Assembly (NCBI GenBank): GCA_965221585.1
Contig: OZ244898.1
Location: 2,108,001-2,172,000, forward strand
Direction of reading: 5' to 3'
DNA: 64,000 bases
From: VXYK01 sp965221585
Lineage (GTDB): Bacteria; Actinomycetota; Acidimicrobiia; Acidimicrobiales; Aldehydirespiratoraceae
Below, piece after piece: positions 50,276 to 59,435 of this stretch. A program made the position numbers and the translations under genes. Within the stretch, counting starts at the first letter, position 1; each line of letters begins with the position of its first letter. Under the pieces are notes generated by a model. That model was not told the origin of the DNA. It did no database searches and worked only from the letters and a program-made list of their open reading frames with translations.

Positions 50276-51088
50276 ATGTGGCCCGTGACCGTTGAGGCTG
50301 TGGCTGCACTAGGCGCTTTTCACAACAGGTTCGTGGAGGCGGCCCGAGCCTTCTCGGATGCTGAGTGGATAGCCCCTTCGGCATGTCCGGGATGGCGGGT
50401 TCGAGATGTGGTCGCCCATCTCGGAGCGGGCGCGCGCAGCATGATCGATCCGCTGCCGGTGCCCGAAGACCGCCTGCCGCTGCCCGCCAACCGTGAGCGG
50501 GAGCATGATGTGCATGTAGACATGCGCCGAGGCTGGACGATTGCCGAGGTTATGGAAGAATTCGAGCAGTTCGGCGCCGAGCGGATGAAACGTCTGCCCG
50601 GGCTCCAAGAGGAACCGCTGGCGTCCACTGAGATCGAGATACCCGGGTTGGGCACCTACCCCATGCACGCCGCGGCCAACGGGCTGGCCTTCGACTATTT
50701 CTGTCACCTCTACCATGACATCGCCGCTCCCGGGGGTCCGGTCCAGCTGGCGCTGCCGACGCCGACCCACGCCGAGATGCTGCCGGTGGTGCAGTGGATG
50801 ATGTGGGGGCTGCCCCAGATGCAGGGTCCCGAGCTCGACGACTCCCTGCTGGCACCGGTCACCATTCGCCTGACCGGCCCCGGTGAGAGCGAGTGGACGG
50901 TGCGCCGCCCCGATGCTGCGGGTGGGCTGGTTGTGGAGTCCGGCGGGGGCGCAGAGGTGGTGGTCACCTCGTCGGCGGTGGACTTCGTGTCGTGGGGCAC
51001 CGGCCGCTCTGCGTGGCCCGCCGCGTGCGGGGTGCAGGGCGACACGGCTGTGGCGACCGCGTTCCTGTCCACTCTGGACATTGTCTGA
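50276..51088 (+). CDS. Maleylpyruvate-isomerase-family (DinB-like, mycothiol-type) protein
   Basis: The 270-residue protein has the N-terminal four-helix DinB/MDMPI fold (RFVEAARAFSDAEWIAPSACPGWRVRDVVAHLGAG, with the metal-binding His) and FDYFCHLYHDIA for further metal ligands. The C-terminal half is an SCP2-like beta domain (SEWTVRRPDAAGGLVVESGGGAEVVVTSSAVDFVSWGTGR). This layout is that of the actinobacterial maleylpyruvate isomerase family, which uses mycothiol. Starts are uncertain: ATG 50276 or GTG 50285. It opens the plus-strand catabolic block. True reaction unknown. Confidence 0.85.
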   Translation: MWPVTVEAVAALGAFHNRFVEAARAFSDAEWIAPSACPGWRVRDVVAHLGAGARSMIDPLPVPEDRLPLPANREREHDVHVDMRRGWTIAEVMEEFEQFGAERMKRLPGLQEEPLASTEIEIPGLGTYPMHAAANGLAFDYFCHLYHDIAAPGGPVQLALPTPTHAEMLPVVQWMMWGLPQMQGPELDDSLLAPVTIRLTGPGESEWTVRRPDAAGGLVVESGGGAEVVVTSSAVDFVSWGTGRSAWPAACGVQGDTAVATAFLSTLDIV

Positions 51089-51166
51089 CATGGCGTTCGA
51101 CACGGCCGTCGCTTGGTCATGGCGGTCGCTCCACAGCGCCCCGAGTCCGCCCGAATTCGCGGGCCG

Positions 51167-52435
51167 ATGACCGTTACTGCTCCCGACCCGGTCGAGTTCG
51201 CGGCGGCCTGCGCCGCAGACGGCGAGATGCGCTTGGCGGTCCGCCACTGGAGCGGTGGTCTGCGTTTGGGCATCGGCGAGACATGGACCGGCTTCACCGT
51301 AGTCGACGGTGAGATCACCGCGGGCGTGCCTGACGAAGGCGAAGGGGTGATCACCGTCGCCGGGCCGGCGGAGCTGTGGGCACCGCTTCTCGAGGCCGTG
51401 CCGCCCAGGTTCGCCCAGATCTCGGTGCTGCTGGCCCTAGGAGGGTCGGGCCTCCAGAGGGGACTGACCGACCCGTTGCTGCTTTGGCAGTACCAGCCTG
51501 CCCTCGAACGGGCCAGTGAGCTGCTGCGGGCACCGGGCGGCGGCGACAAGCGGGCGCCTGTGGCCGAGGGTGGTCCCGCCCCCCGCTACGACAGCCCGGT
51601 CGGACGCTACCTACACCTCGAGATCGACGGCGTCGACTACCGCTTCTACTACGAACAGGCTGGATCAGGCATCCCTCTGCTCTGCCAGCACACCGCAGGC
51701 GCCGACAGCCGCCAGTATCGGCACCTGTTTGAAGCCGCAGAGATAACCGACCGGTTCTCTCTGGTTGCGTATGATCTGCCCTTTCACGGCAAGTCCGTTC
51801 CGCCGGTGCAACTGCGCTGGTGGGAGCATACCTACGAGTTGCGCGGCGAGTTCCTGCGACAGGCGCCTTTGGCTCTGGCGGGGGCGCTGGAGCTGGACCG
51901 GCCCGTGTTCATGGGCTGCTCGGTCGGCGGACTGCTGGCCCTGGACCTGGCACTCCACCACCCCGGCGAGTTCCAGGCTGTCATCGCGGTTGAAGGAGCG
52001 CTGCACATCGGCGGCAACCGAGACGACTACGCAGGATTCTGGCACCCGCAGGTCAGCAACCAAACCAAGGCCCGCATGATGGAGGGGCTCTGCTCACCCA
52101 CCTCGCCGCTGCCGTACGTGAAGGAGGTGTCGCAGGTCTACGCCTCTGGGTGGCCACCGGCGTTCCTCGGTGATCTCTACTACTACGTGGAGGACTTCGA
52201 TATTCGCGAACGGGCGCGCGAGATCGACACCGACGCGACTGCGGTGCACATCATGAACGGCGAATACGACTACACCGGTTCGATCGAGGCAGGCCGACAG
52301 GCGCATATGGCCATAGCAGGGTCCACCCATACCGAGATGGCCGGTGTGGGGCATTTCCCCATGCAGGAGAATCCCGAGGTCTTCATTCAATATCTGCTGC
52401 CGATACTGGATCAGATCGAAGCCCGGGCAAACTGA
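51167..52435 (+). CDS. SCP2-like domain fused to an alpha/beta hydrolase
   Basis: The 422-residue protein has an N-terminal region of about 140 residues resembling an SCP2 lipid-carrier fold (LRLGIGETWTGFTVVDGEITAGVPDEGEGVITVAGPAELWAPLL), a linker rich in Gly/Pro/Ala, and a C-terminal alpha/beta hydrolase with LLCQHTAGADSRQYRHLFE, YDLPFHGKSVPP, the nucleophile elbow GCSVGG and late GVGHFPMQENP. The fusion would place a hydrophobic-ligand carrier next to an esterase or C-C hydrolase. I start at ATG 51167; the frame extends to 51113. It leads into the SDR-P450-ALDH-ACS genes. Confidence 0.85.
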   Translation: MTVTAPDPVEFAAACAADGEMRLAVRHWSGGLRLGIGETWTGFTVVDGEITAGVPDEGEGVITVAGPAELWAPLLEAVPPRFAQISVLLALGGSGLQRGLTDPLLLWQYQPALERASELLRAPGGGDKRAPVAEGGPAPRYDSPVGRYLHLEIDGVDYRFYYEQAGSGIPLLCQHTAGADSRQYRHLFEAAEITDRFSLVAYDLPFHGKSVPPVQLRWWEHTYELRGEFLRQAPLALAGALELDRPVFMGCSVGGLLALDLALHHPGEFQAVIAVEGALHIGGNRDDYAGFWHPQVSNQTKARMMEGLCSPTSPLPYVKEVSQVYASGWPPAFLGDLYYYVEDFDIRERAREIDTDATAVHIMNGEYDYTGSIEAGRQAHMAIAGSTHTEMAGVGHFPMQENPEVFIQYLLPILDQIEARAN

Positions 52436-52458
52436 CACGAGCACGACAGGAGAGGTCC

Positions 52459-53355
52459 GTGGGAGCACATATCAACGCAAGGCCGGTGGTAGTCACCGGC
52501 GCAGGCAGCGGGATCGGCGCAGCGCTGGCACAAGAGGCCGCGGGTCGCGGCGCCGGTCACGTCATTGTCTCCGACATCGACCTCGAGGCGGCCGAAGCGA
52601 CAGCAGAAACGGTCAGGACCCAGGACTGCGCCGCCTCGGCGCGTCGTTGCGACGTCACCGACACCGCCGAGACGGCCCAGCTGGCTCAATCCGTCGCTGA
52701 CGAGCACGGCATCCCCGGCCTGGTCTGCGCCAACGCAGGGGTGACCTCGGCGATAGCGCCCCTGTTGGATACGGAACCGGCAGACGCGCGGTGGGTCATC
52801 AACGTCAACGTGCTCGGCACGATCAACACAATCCAGAGCTTCGGCGCGCTGATCGCCTCAAGCGACGAATCAAGCTGGTTGATGGTTACAGGATCGGAGC
52901 ACTCCGTCGGTGTTCCCATCGCGAATTCAAGTATTTACACGGCCTCCAAGCACGCACTGCTCGGCATGTGCGATGCGATGCGTTCGGAGCTGCCCCCTCA
53001 CATGGGGATCAGCCTGCTGTGTCCCGGCCTCACCAAGAGCCAGATCTGGAACGCCTCCCGCCGCCGCCCCGACCGCTTCGGGGGCAGCGCGCAGGGCGAC
53101 CCGGGTGCGCAGGTGTACGTGGAGCAGATGGGCATGGATCCCGCCACAGTCGCGCAGCGGGCCTTCGACGGCCTGGCGGCCGGCCACTTCCTGATTCCGA
53201 CCCACTACAACGCCCGCGCCTACGCCCAGAAGCGAGCCGATGAAATGACCGAAGCCTTCGACCGTCTCGCCGAGATCGACACCGAAGACTACGACCTGAC
53301 CAGAACCGTGACCAGGTTCTTGACCATGGCTTCGGACGACCAGGATACCAGCTGA
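52459..53355 (+). CDS. Short-chain dehydrogenase/reductase (catabolic cassette)
   Basis: The 298-residue SDR has VVVTGAGSGIGAALAQ, VSDIDLEAAEA (acidic residue favouring NAD), CANAGVTSAIAP, and SSIYTASKHALLGM (Tyr-x-x-x-Lys). The GTG start is set by AGGAGAGG just upstream. It sits between the SCP2/hydrolase fusion and the P450, 16 bp before the latter. In this order it most likely oxidises the alcohol formed by the P450 to an aldehyde. Confidence 0.9.
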   Translation: MGAHINARPVVVTGAGSGIGAALAQEAAGRGAGHVIVSDIDLEAAEATAETVRTQDCAASARRCDVTDTAETAQLAQSVADEHGIPGLVCANAGVTSAIAPLLDTEPADARWVINVNVLGTINTIQSFGALIASSDESSWLMVTGSEHSVGVPIANSSIYTASKHALLGMCDAMRSELPPHMGISLLCPGLTKSQIWNASRRRPDRFGGSAQGDPGAQVYVEQMGMDPATVAQRAFDGLAAGHFLIPTHYNARAYAQKRADEMTEAFDRLAEIDTEDYDLTRTVTRFLTMASDDQDTS

Positions 53356-53371
53356 CAGACAGGAGAATCCC

Positions 53372-54625
53372 GTGAAACTGAAACCCGGCGACATCAACCT
53401 CGCCAGCAACAATGACATTGAAGCCTCCGGTGGTGTGCCATTCGAGTATTTCGCGACGCTTCGACGCGAGGCTCCAGTGTTCTGGAATCCCCCGCCTGCC
53501 GATGGCGCCGTCCTCCGAGACGTCGAGGCCTATGAGCCCTGCGGCTTCTGGGTGCTCAGCAAGCACGAGGATGTGTCGGCGGTCTCCAAAGACACCAAAC
53601 GCTTCTCTTGTTGGGAGAACAGCGTCCTGTGGGTCGATGTCAAGCAGAGCGAGATGGCTCTGGCCGCGCAGCGGTCGGGCCTGATGGGCATGGACCCGCC
53701 CCAGCACACCCAGTTCCGGCGACTGGTTCAACCGGGGTTCACGCCCCGCTCGGTGGCTGCCATGGAGCCCCATATCCGCGAGAAGGCTGCCGAAGTGATC
53801 GGGGAGCTCGCCGAACGCGACCGAGCGGAGTTCGTGTTCGAGGTCGCCGCTGAACTACCCATGATCCTTTTGTGCGAGTTGATGGGCGTGCCCCTCGAAC
53901 GGCGCAACGAGTACCTGGCGTTGGGAACCGCCACGGCCAGCTTCGAGTTCAACGAGAATTTCGTCGAGGATCAGATCAGTCTGTTCCTGCTGCTCGACGA
54001 CATCGTCAAGAACTGCAAGGACGCTCCGGACGGAACGCTCGTCTCGAAGTACGTGCACGGGGAAGTCGACGGGCGCAAGCTGGCGGAGGAGGAGATCACC
54101 CAGTTCTTCCAGACCCTGTCGATCGCCGGCCATGAGACCACGCGGAACTCGACCGCCCATTTCGTCCGACTCATGGACGAGCACCCCGACCAGAGGGAAC
54201 TGCTGCTCGAAGACCTCGAAGGCCGTCTCCCGAACGCGATCGAGGAGGTGCTCCGTTTCTCACCTCCGGTCATGCAGTTCTGCCGCACCGCCAACGAGGA
54301 CCTCTCCTTCCGAGGAGCCGACATCGCCAAGGGCGACAAGGTCTACATGTCCTACATATCGGCCAATCGGGACGAGGACGTCTTCGATGACCCGGAGCGG
54401 TTCGACATCCTGCGAGCGAACGCGGACAAGCATCTCGCCTTCGGAACCGGCGCCCACTTCTGCTTGGGGGCCAGCCTGGCGAGACTCCAACTCCGCTGCG
54501 TCCTCCAAGAGCTCTACACTCAACTGCCGGACATCGAACTGGCCGGTGAGCCGACCCGGATGAACAGCGTATGGTTCAACGCCCTCACCGAAATGCCAGT
54601 ACTCACCTGCCCTGTGGCGCACTGA
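53372..54625 (+). CDS. Cytochrome P450 (class I, soluble)
   Basis: The 417-residue heme monooxygenase has the I-helix oxygen motif AGHETT (252-257), the ExxR pair (Glu292-Arg295), and the heme loop AFGTGAHFCLGASLA with the Cys364 ligand. No membrane anchor. It resembles actinobacterial CYP124/125/142-type enzymes that hydroxylate terminal carbons of sterol or branched alkyl chains, but subfamily cannot be fixed by eye. No ferredoxin or ferredoxin reductase lies in the cluster. AGGAG before the GTG 53372 supports the start. ALDH follows after 38 bp. Confidence 0.95.
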   Translation: MKLKPGDINLASNNDIEASGGVPFEYFATLRREAPVFWNPPPADGAVLRDVEAYEPCGFWVLSKHEDVSAVSKDTKRFSCWENSVLWVDVKQSEMALAAQRSGLMGMDPPQHTQFRRLVQPGFTPRSVAAMEPHIREKAAEVIGELAERDRAEFVFEVAAELPMILLCELMGVPLERRNEYLALGTATASFEFNENFVEDQISLFLLLDDIVKNCKDAPDGTLVSKYVHGEVDGRKLAEEEITQFFQTLSIAGHETTRNSTAHFVRLMDEHPDQRELLLEDLEGRLPNAIEEVLRFSPPVMQFCRTANEDLSFRGADIAKGDKVYMSYISANRDEDVFDDPERFDILRANADKHLAFGTGAHFCLGASLARLQLRCVLQELYTQLPDIELAGEPTRMNSVWFNALTEMPVLTCPVAH

Positions 54626-54663
54626 ACAATGAACTCGAACAACGATTCAAGGAGCAGTGGCAC

Positions 54664-56058
54664 ATGACGCAACGCTTCGGGCACTGGATCAACGGCAGTT
54701 GGCAGGACCCCTCGGGCGGGAGGTGGCTCGAATCCACGCAGCCGGCCTCTTCAGAGGTCGTCTGCGAGATCGCACAGGGCAACGCAGCCGACATCGACGC
54801 GGCGGTCGAAGCCGCGTCAGCGGCCGGCGGAGCGTGGCGTGAACTGAAGCCTATAGAGCGTGGCCGGCGGCTGATGGCCCTGTCGCAGGCCCTGCGCGAG
54901 CGGGCGGACGAGTTGGGCGACCTCGAGAACCGCGAGGCCGGGAAGGCTGCGCTCATGGGGCCGGTCGAAGTCCACGGATCGGCGGACTACTTCGAGTTCT
55001 ACGCCGGTCTCGTGAACCTCGAAGCCGGCGAGGTGCTGGACCTCGGGCCGGGCTTCCACAGTTACACCCGCCGGGAACCCTTCGGCGTCGTCGGGATCAT
55101 CACACCGTGGAACGCACCGCTGAACCAGGCCGCACGCGCCGCGGCGCCGGCACTGGCCGCAGGCAACACGGTTGTCTTGAAGCCCTCGGAGTTCACCTCG
55201 GCGACATCTCTCAAGCTCGCCGAGCTGACTGCGGCCGTCGGGATCCCCGACGGGGTCTTCAACGTGGTGACCGGCACGGGACCCGCCGTCGGACAACCGC
55301 TCGTCGAGCACCGGTCGGTCTCCAAGGTCGCCTTCACCGGCTCCCTTCGAGCCGGTCGTGAGGTCGGCCGCATCGCCGGAGAGCGGATCATTCCCGTCAC
55401 CCTCGAACTCGGCGGGAAGTCGGCCAACATCGTGTTCGCCGACGCCGACCTGGATGCGGCTGTGCAGGGGTCGCTGAGGGCGTTCGTGCTCAACACCGGC
55501 CAGATCTGCTCGAGCGGCACGCGCCTGTTCGTCCAAGCCGATATCCACGACGCCTTCGTCGACGCCCTCGTCGACGCATCGTCGCAGTACGAGCCCTTCC
55601 TCGGACAGCTCACTACCGAGGCCCAGTTCGGCAAGGTCAACGACTATTTCGAGATCGCTGCCGACGAAGGAGCTGTCGCCTCAGCGGGCGGCAGGATGGC
55701 TGACGGCTGGCAGCCCGAGATCACGGTGTACACCAAGGTCAGCAACGATATGCGCATTGCCCGCGAGGAGATCTTCGGTCCCGTGGTGGCCGTGATCCCG
55801 TTCGACGACGAGGAGTCGGCAATCGCCATGGCCAACGACTCCGACTTCGGGCTCGCCGCCGGACTCTGGACCAGAGACGTCTCCCGGGCGCACCGGGTTG
55901 CAAGCCGACTCGAAGCAGGCCAAGTGTTCGTCAACATGTGGGGGACGGGGATCGAGACGCCCTTCGGCGGCTACAAACAGAGCGGCATCGGGAGGGAGAA
56001 AGGTATTGAAGCGCTCCACCACTACACCCAGGTCAAGTCGGTGACGATCGCCCTGTAA
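54664..56058 (+). CDS. NAD(P)-dependent aldehyde dehydrogenase
   Basis: The 464-residue ALDH has the cofactor/anchor residues ITPWNAPL (Asn150) and VLKPSE (Lys173), the general-base Glu248 in LELGGKSANIVF, the nucleophile Cys282 in NTGQICSSGTR, and EEIFGPVVAVIPF. It oxidises an aldehyde to the acid. AAGGAG upstream of the ATG 54664 fixes the start; the frame continues upstream into the P450 gene. It lies between P450 and acyl-CoA synthetase, consistent with terminal oxidation of a hydrophobic compound. Confidence 0.95.
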   Translation: MTQRFGHWINGSWQDPSGGRWLESTQPASSEVVCEIAQGNAADIDAAVEAASAAGGAWRELKPIERGRRLMALSQALRERADELGDLENREAGKAALMGPVEVHGSADYFEFYAGLVNLEAGEVLDLGPGFHSYTRREPFGVVGIITPWNAPLNQAARAAAPALAAGNTVVLKPSEFTSATSLKLAELTAAVGIPDGVFNVVTGTGPAVGQPLVEHRSVSKVAFTGSLRAGREVGRIAGERIIPVTLELGGKSANIVFADADLDAAVQGSLRAFVLNTGQICSSGTRLFVQADIHDAFVDALVDASSQYEPFLGQLTTEAQFGKVNDYFEIAADEGAVASAGGRMADGWQPEITVYTKVSNDMRIAREEIFGPVVAVIPFDDEESAIAMANDSDFGLAAGLWTRDVSRAHRVASRLEAGQVFVNMWGTGIETPFGGYKQSGIGREKGIEALHHYTQVKSVTIAL

Positions 56059-56063
56059 CCGCG

Positions 56064-57641
56064 ATGGCTCCAGATCTACCCGATTTTGATCGGTCGTTCC
56101 TTCCCTACATCGATGAGGCGTTCCGCACCTTCGCGGACCAGACTTGCGCTGTCTACCGGGACGAGCGGTTGACCTACGCCGAGCTGGACGCAGAATCCGC
56201 CCGGGTCGCCAATGCGCTTCAGCGTGAAGGTTTCGCTCCGGGTGATCTCGGCGGGGTCTACAGCACCAACAGCATTTCAGCGTTCGCCGCCACGCTCGGG
56301 ATCCTGCGGGCAGGCGGTGTCTGGGTCCCGCTCAACCCGCGCAACTCGTCGACCTCCAACATCGAGATCCTTGCCCGCTTCGGGTGCCGTGCGCTGTTCT
56401 TCCAGTCGGCCTTCGCCGACGCGGCGGGCGCCGCGGCCGAAGCAACCGATGACGTGATCCTCGTCCCCATCGACGGCACACCCACCGACTCGGTTGACAC
56501 CTGGCTCGCCGACGCCTCCACGGCAGCGCCGAGCGTGGAGCGCGACGGACGCGACACTCTGGCGCTGCCCCAGACCGGCGGCACCACTGGGACACCGAAG
56601 GGGGTGATGCTCAGCCACCGGAACTTCGTAGCTCTGGCTTGGGCGTCCCGTCGGCACTGGAAGGGCGAGACACGCGTCGTTCTGTGCGCCGCGCCGATGA
56701 CCCATGTCGGCGGGCGTGCCGCGCTCATCTCACTCGGCCTCGGCGTGAGGCTGGTGATCCTGAACTCACCGGACCCGGAGTCGATCCTCGAGGCGATAGA
56801 GCAGGAGCGTGTCACCGACATGTTCCTCCCGCCGACCGCCATCTACCGACTGCTCGACCACCCGAACACGTCGACCACCGATTTCAGCTCCCTGCGTCGC
56901 TTCAGCTACGGATCAGCGCCGATCTCGATCCCCCGCCTGCGTCAAGCCTTCGACGTGTTCGGCCCGGTGATGAGGGGCGGCCTCGGCCAGACCGAGAGTC
57001 CCATGTACATCGCGCACCGCGAGGCCGCCGACCACTTCGTCGACGGCGACGTCAACGGGGAACTCCTCGACGACAGGTCTTTGCGATCGGTGGGACGACC
57101 GACGGTCCTGTCGACCGTGGCTATCGTCGACGAGAACGCCAACCCGCTCCCCAACGGTTCGCGCGGCGAGATCGCAGTCAAGGGACCCATGGTGTCGGAG
57201 GGCTACTACCAGGACCCGGAGGAGACGGCGAAAATCCGGCGCAACGGCTGGCACCTCACCGGCGACATCGGCGTGTTGGATGAGAACGGCCGCCTCTACA
57301 TCGTGGACCGGAAGAAGGACATGATCATCAGCGGCGGCTACAACGTCTACTCCGGAGAAGTCGAACAGGCCCTGCAGGAGATCGACGGCGTCGCCGAGGC
57401 TGCGGTCATTGGTGTTCCCAGTGACCGCTGGGGGGAGGAAGTGAAAGCCGTGATCCGCCTCGAGACCGGCTCCAACCTCACCGAGGCGGACATGATCGCC
57501 GACACGAAACAGGCGCTCGGGTCGGTCATGGCCCCCAAGTCGGTCGACTTCGTCGACGAACTGCCCCACACGTCCATCGGCAAGATCGACAAGAAAGCGC
57601 TCCGGTCCCGATACTGGGAAGCCGCCGGACGCCTCATCTGA
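56064..57641 (+). CDS. AMP-forming acyl-CoA synthetase
   Basis: The 525-residue ANL-family ligase activates a carboxylic acid via acyl-AMP to acyl-CoA. Motifs: P-loop TGGTTGTPKG (171-180), YGSAPI, GLGQTES, WHLTGDIGVLDENGRLYIVDRKKDMIISGGYNVYSGEVEQ and the catalytic Lys near the C-terminus (TSIGKIDKKAL). It starts 5 bp after ALDH and is the last gene of the cassette. Aromatic, fatty or sterol-side-chain acids are possible substrates. Confidence 0.95.
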   Translation: MAPDLPDFDRSFLPYIDEAFRTFADQTCAVYRDERLTYAELDAESARVANALQREGFAPGDLGGVYSTNSISAFAATLGILRAGGVWVPLNPRNSSTSNIEILARFGCRALFFQSAFADAAGAAAEATDDVILVPIDGTPTDSVDTWLADASTAAPSVERDGRDTLALPQTGGTTGTPKGVMLSHRNFVALAWASRRHWKGETRVVLCAAPMTHVGGRAALISLGLGVRLVILNSPDPESILEAIEQERVTDMFLPPTAIYRLLDHPNTSTTDFSSLRRFSYGSAPISIPRLRQAFDVFGPVMRGGLGQTESPMYIAHREAADHFVDGDVNGELLDDRSLRSVGRPTVLSTVAIVDENANPLPNGSRGEIAVKGPMVSEGYYQDPEETAKIRRNGWHLTGDIGVLDENGRLYIVDRKKDMIISGGYNVYSGEVEQALQEIDGVAEAAVIGVPSDRWGEEVKAVIRLETGSNLTEADMIADTKQALGSVMAPKSVDFVDELPHTSIGKIDKKALRSRYWEAAGRLI

Positions 57642-57683
57642 GCGGCGCGGTTGTCGCGTTCCTCAGGTCTGAACCCGTAGCAC

Positions 57684-59294
57684 TCACAGGCCGTCACTGT
57701 CGCGGCCCGCGCCGTTGGGCAGATACTCGGCGAGTCCGGTTGCGTCGGGCGTGCCACCAGGGTCCTTCTGATGACAGGCGATGATCCCGTCGGGTCGGAC
57801 CAGTACCCAGGCATCGGTCTGGTACGGGTCGGTCGGGACGCCAGCCGGCAGCCGGCGCACGGCCAGCGGCGCGCCGCCGGCCCGCACCTCCGCGGCGGCC
57901 GCTTCCCATGCTGGGAGCGAGCACTCGGGTCCGAGCAGCAGCACATAGGAGGATCCGAACCAGTCGAGAACAGACTCGGTCTGCTCAGCATCGACCCAGA
58001 CGTGGGGGGCGCGGCGCCCGGATCGGACGAGCGGGACGAAGTCTCTGTTCGGACGCTCGAGGCCGGGTGCGGGTTCGTCGTTCGCCGCGATGAGGTCCGA
58101 TGCCATCTCGAACCCGAGCAGGAGATGGTCGTAGTCTGCGTACTGGTGAGTCGCCTCGATGTGCTCGGCGATGTCTTCGCCCCGCCACCTGCCGAGCATC
58201 ATCGCGCCCATGTATTCGGTGGTGGCGACCCCGAAGGCGATCCGCTCGACCGCGATCGGCCGATGTTCGGTCTCGTAGGTCTCGAGGATCGACGCGGGCG
58301 CCAGGCCTCGTACTACGTAGGCCAGCTTCCATGCCAGGTTGCGGATGCCGGCGAACCCGGTGTTGTTGCCCATTCCACCTGTCGGAACCGAGACGTGCGC
58401 AGCGTCGCCGGCCAGGAAGATGCGCCCTGAGGAGAACCGTGTCACGCATCCCGGTGTCGGCTGCCACATGCGCATGCTGAGAATCTCGAACTTCAGGTTG
58501 TCGACGGTGCCGAGTGCCACGCGGATCCGTCGGCTCACCGCCTCCTCGGAGATCAGGTTCTCATCGCCCACAACGACTTGGCAGCGCCACCGCCGACGCC
58601 CGTCGAGAGGTTGGAAGATCACCAGGCCCTCCGGTGTCGTGGTGTACAGCAGCGATCCCTTGCGATCCCCGACATACGCGTCGAGGTCCGCGTGGAAGAT
58701 CACGTCCTGGGAGTAGACCGGCCGAGGCTCGGCCTCCAGTCGGGTGCCGATGACTTGGCGTGTGCCGCTTCCAGGCCCGTCGGCGCCGATGGTGAACTGG
58801 GCCGTGACCGGCTGACGCTCTTCAGTTGCGGTGTCCCGCAACCAGAGACGGGTGGCGTCTTCGGTCTGCGTCAAGTCGACGGCCTCGGTGTCGAACCGCA
58901 TCGTGATCATGGGGTCGGCGGCGACTCGGGACATCAGCGCGGTCTCGACTCGGTCCTGCGCCGTCATCACTGGGATGCACGGGCTGTTCGGGCCCGGAAC
59001 ACTGTGGAAGGTGGGGCTCGGGATGTTGGCGTAGGGCTCGTCTGCCAGGGTGTCGGACCACCGGTTGTAGGCGGTCCAGTCCGGCCCGAGGCCCGTGGCC
59101 TCGACCGCACTCTCGATGCCGAACTCGCGGAAGAGCTCCATGGTGTTGGTGTCGACGAAGCGGGATCGGGGGTGGGTGTTGAGTTCGCTTCTCCGCTCTA
59201 CCAGGAGCGACGGCACGCCGTGACGCGACAGCAGCAGCGCGCCGGTGAGCCCGATCGGCCCGCAGCCGATGATGCAGACAGGAACTTCGATCAT
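57684..59294 (-). CDS. FAD-dependent aromatic-type monooxygenase (PheA/TfdB family)
   Basis: The 536-residue protein has the Rossmann motif GCGPIG (10-15), LVERRSELNTHPRSRFVDTNTMELFREFGI, the NAD(P)H/FAD motif TIGADGPGSGTRQVIG, and GRIFLAGDAAHVSVPTGGMGNNTG with FAD ribityl contact. A C-terminal thioredoxin-like domain (YQTDAWVLVRPDGIIACH) is as in phenol hydroxylase. It adds one oxygen to an aromatic ring. GGGAGG before the ATG at 59294 supports the start. It converges on the acyl-CoA synthetase gene, so it may act on the same compounds or be independent. Confidence 0.92.
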   Translation of the reverse strand: MIEVPVCIIGCGPIGLTGALLLSRHGVPSLLVERRSELNTHPRSRFVDTNTMELFREFGIESAVEATGLGPDWTAYNRWSDTLADEPYANIPSPTFHSVPGPNSPCIPVMTAQDRVETALMSRVAADPMITMRFDTEAVDLTQTEDATRLWLRDTATEERQPVTAQFTIGADGPGSGTRQVIGTRLEAEPRPVYSQDVIFHADLDAYVGDRKGSLLYTTTPEGLVIFQPLDGRRRWRCQVVVGDENLISEEAVSRRIRVALGTVDNLKFEILSMRMWQPTPGCVTRFSSGRIFLAGDAAHVSVPTGGMGNNTGFAGIRNLAWKLAYVVRGLAPASILETYETEHRPIAVERIAFGVATTEYMGAMMLGRWRGEDIAEHIEATHQYADYDHLLLGFEMASDLIAANDEPAPGLERPNRDFVPLVRSGRRAPHVWVDAEQTESVLDWFGSSYVLLLGPECSLPAWEAAAAEVRAGGAPLAVRRLPAGVPTDPYQTDAWVLVRPDGIIACHQKDPGGTPDATGLAEYLPNGAGRDSDGL

Positions 59295-59423
59295 CGTCCT
59301 CCCTCGATCCAAGGTCTCATTGCGCGGCTCACATTAGGACAAAATCACCGATGAGGGTCATGCCCGAGCTGAGAAGCAGTTCGCGGCCTCGCTGGTCCGC
59401 ATCCAGCGCCTGAGGCATGCCGC

Positions 59424-59429
59424 TAGCTT
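59424..59429 (+). promoter_or_regulatory. Candidate -10 box of the ion-channel gene
   Basis: TAGCTT ends 6 nt before the ATG at 59436; GGAGG also sits just before the start, so both leaderless and led initiation are possible. Confidence 0.3.
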
Positions 59430-59435
59430 GGAGGC

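Noticed and set aside
50249..50277. TTGACA followed after 17 bp by AAACAT as the promoter of the maleylpyruvate-isomerase-like gene
   Set aside because: The -35 is perfect, but the -10 has little resemblance to TANNNT, so I do not list it as a promoter; it remains possible if the gene starts at GTG 50285.
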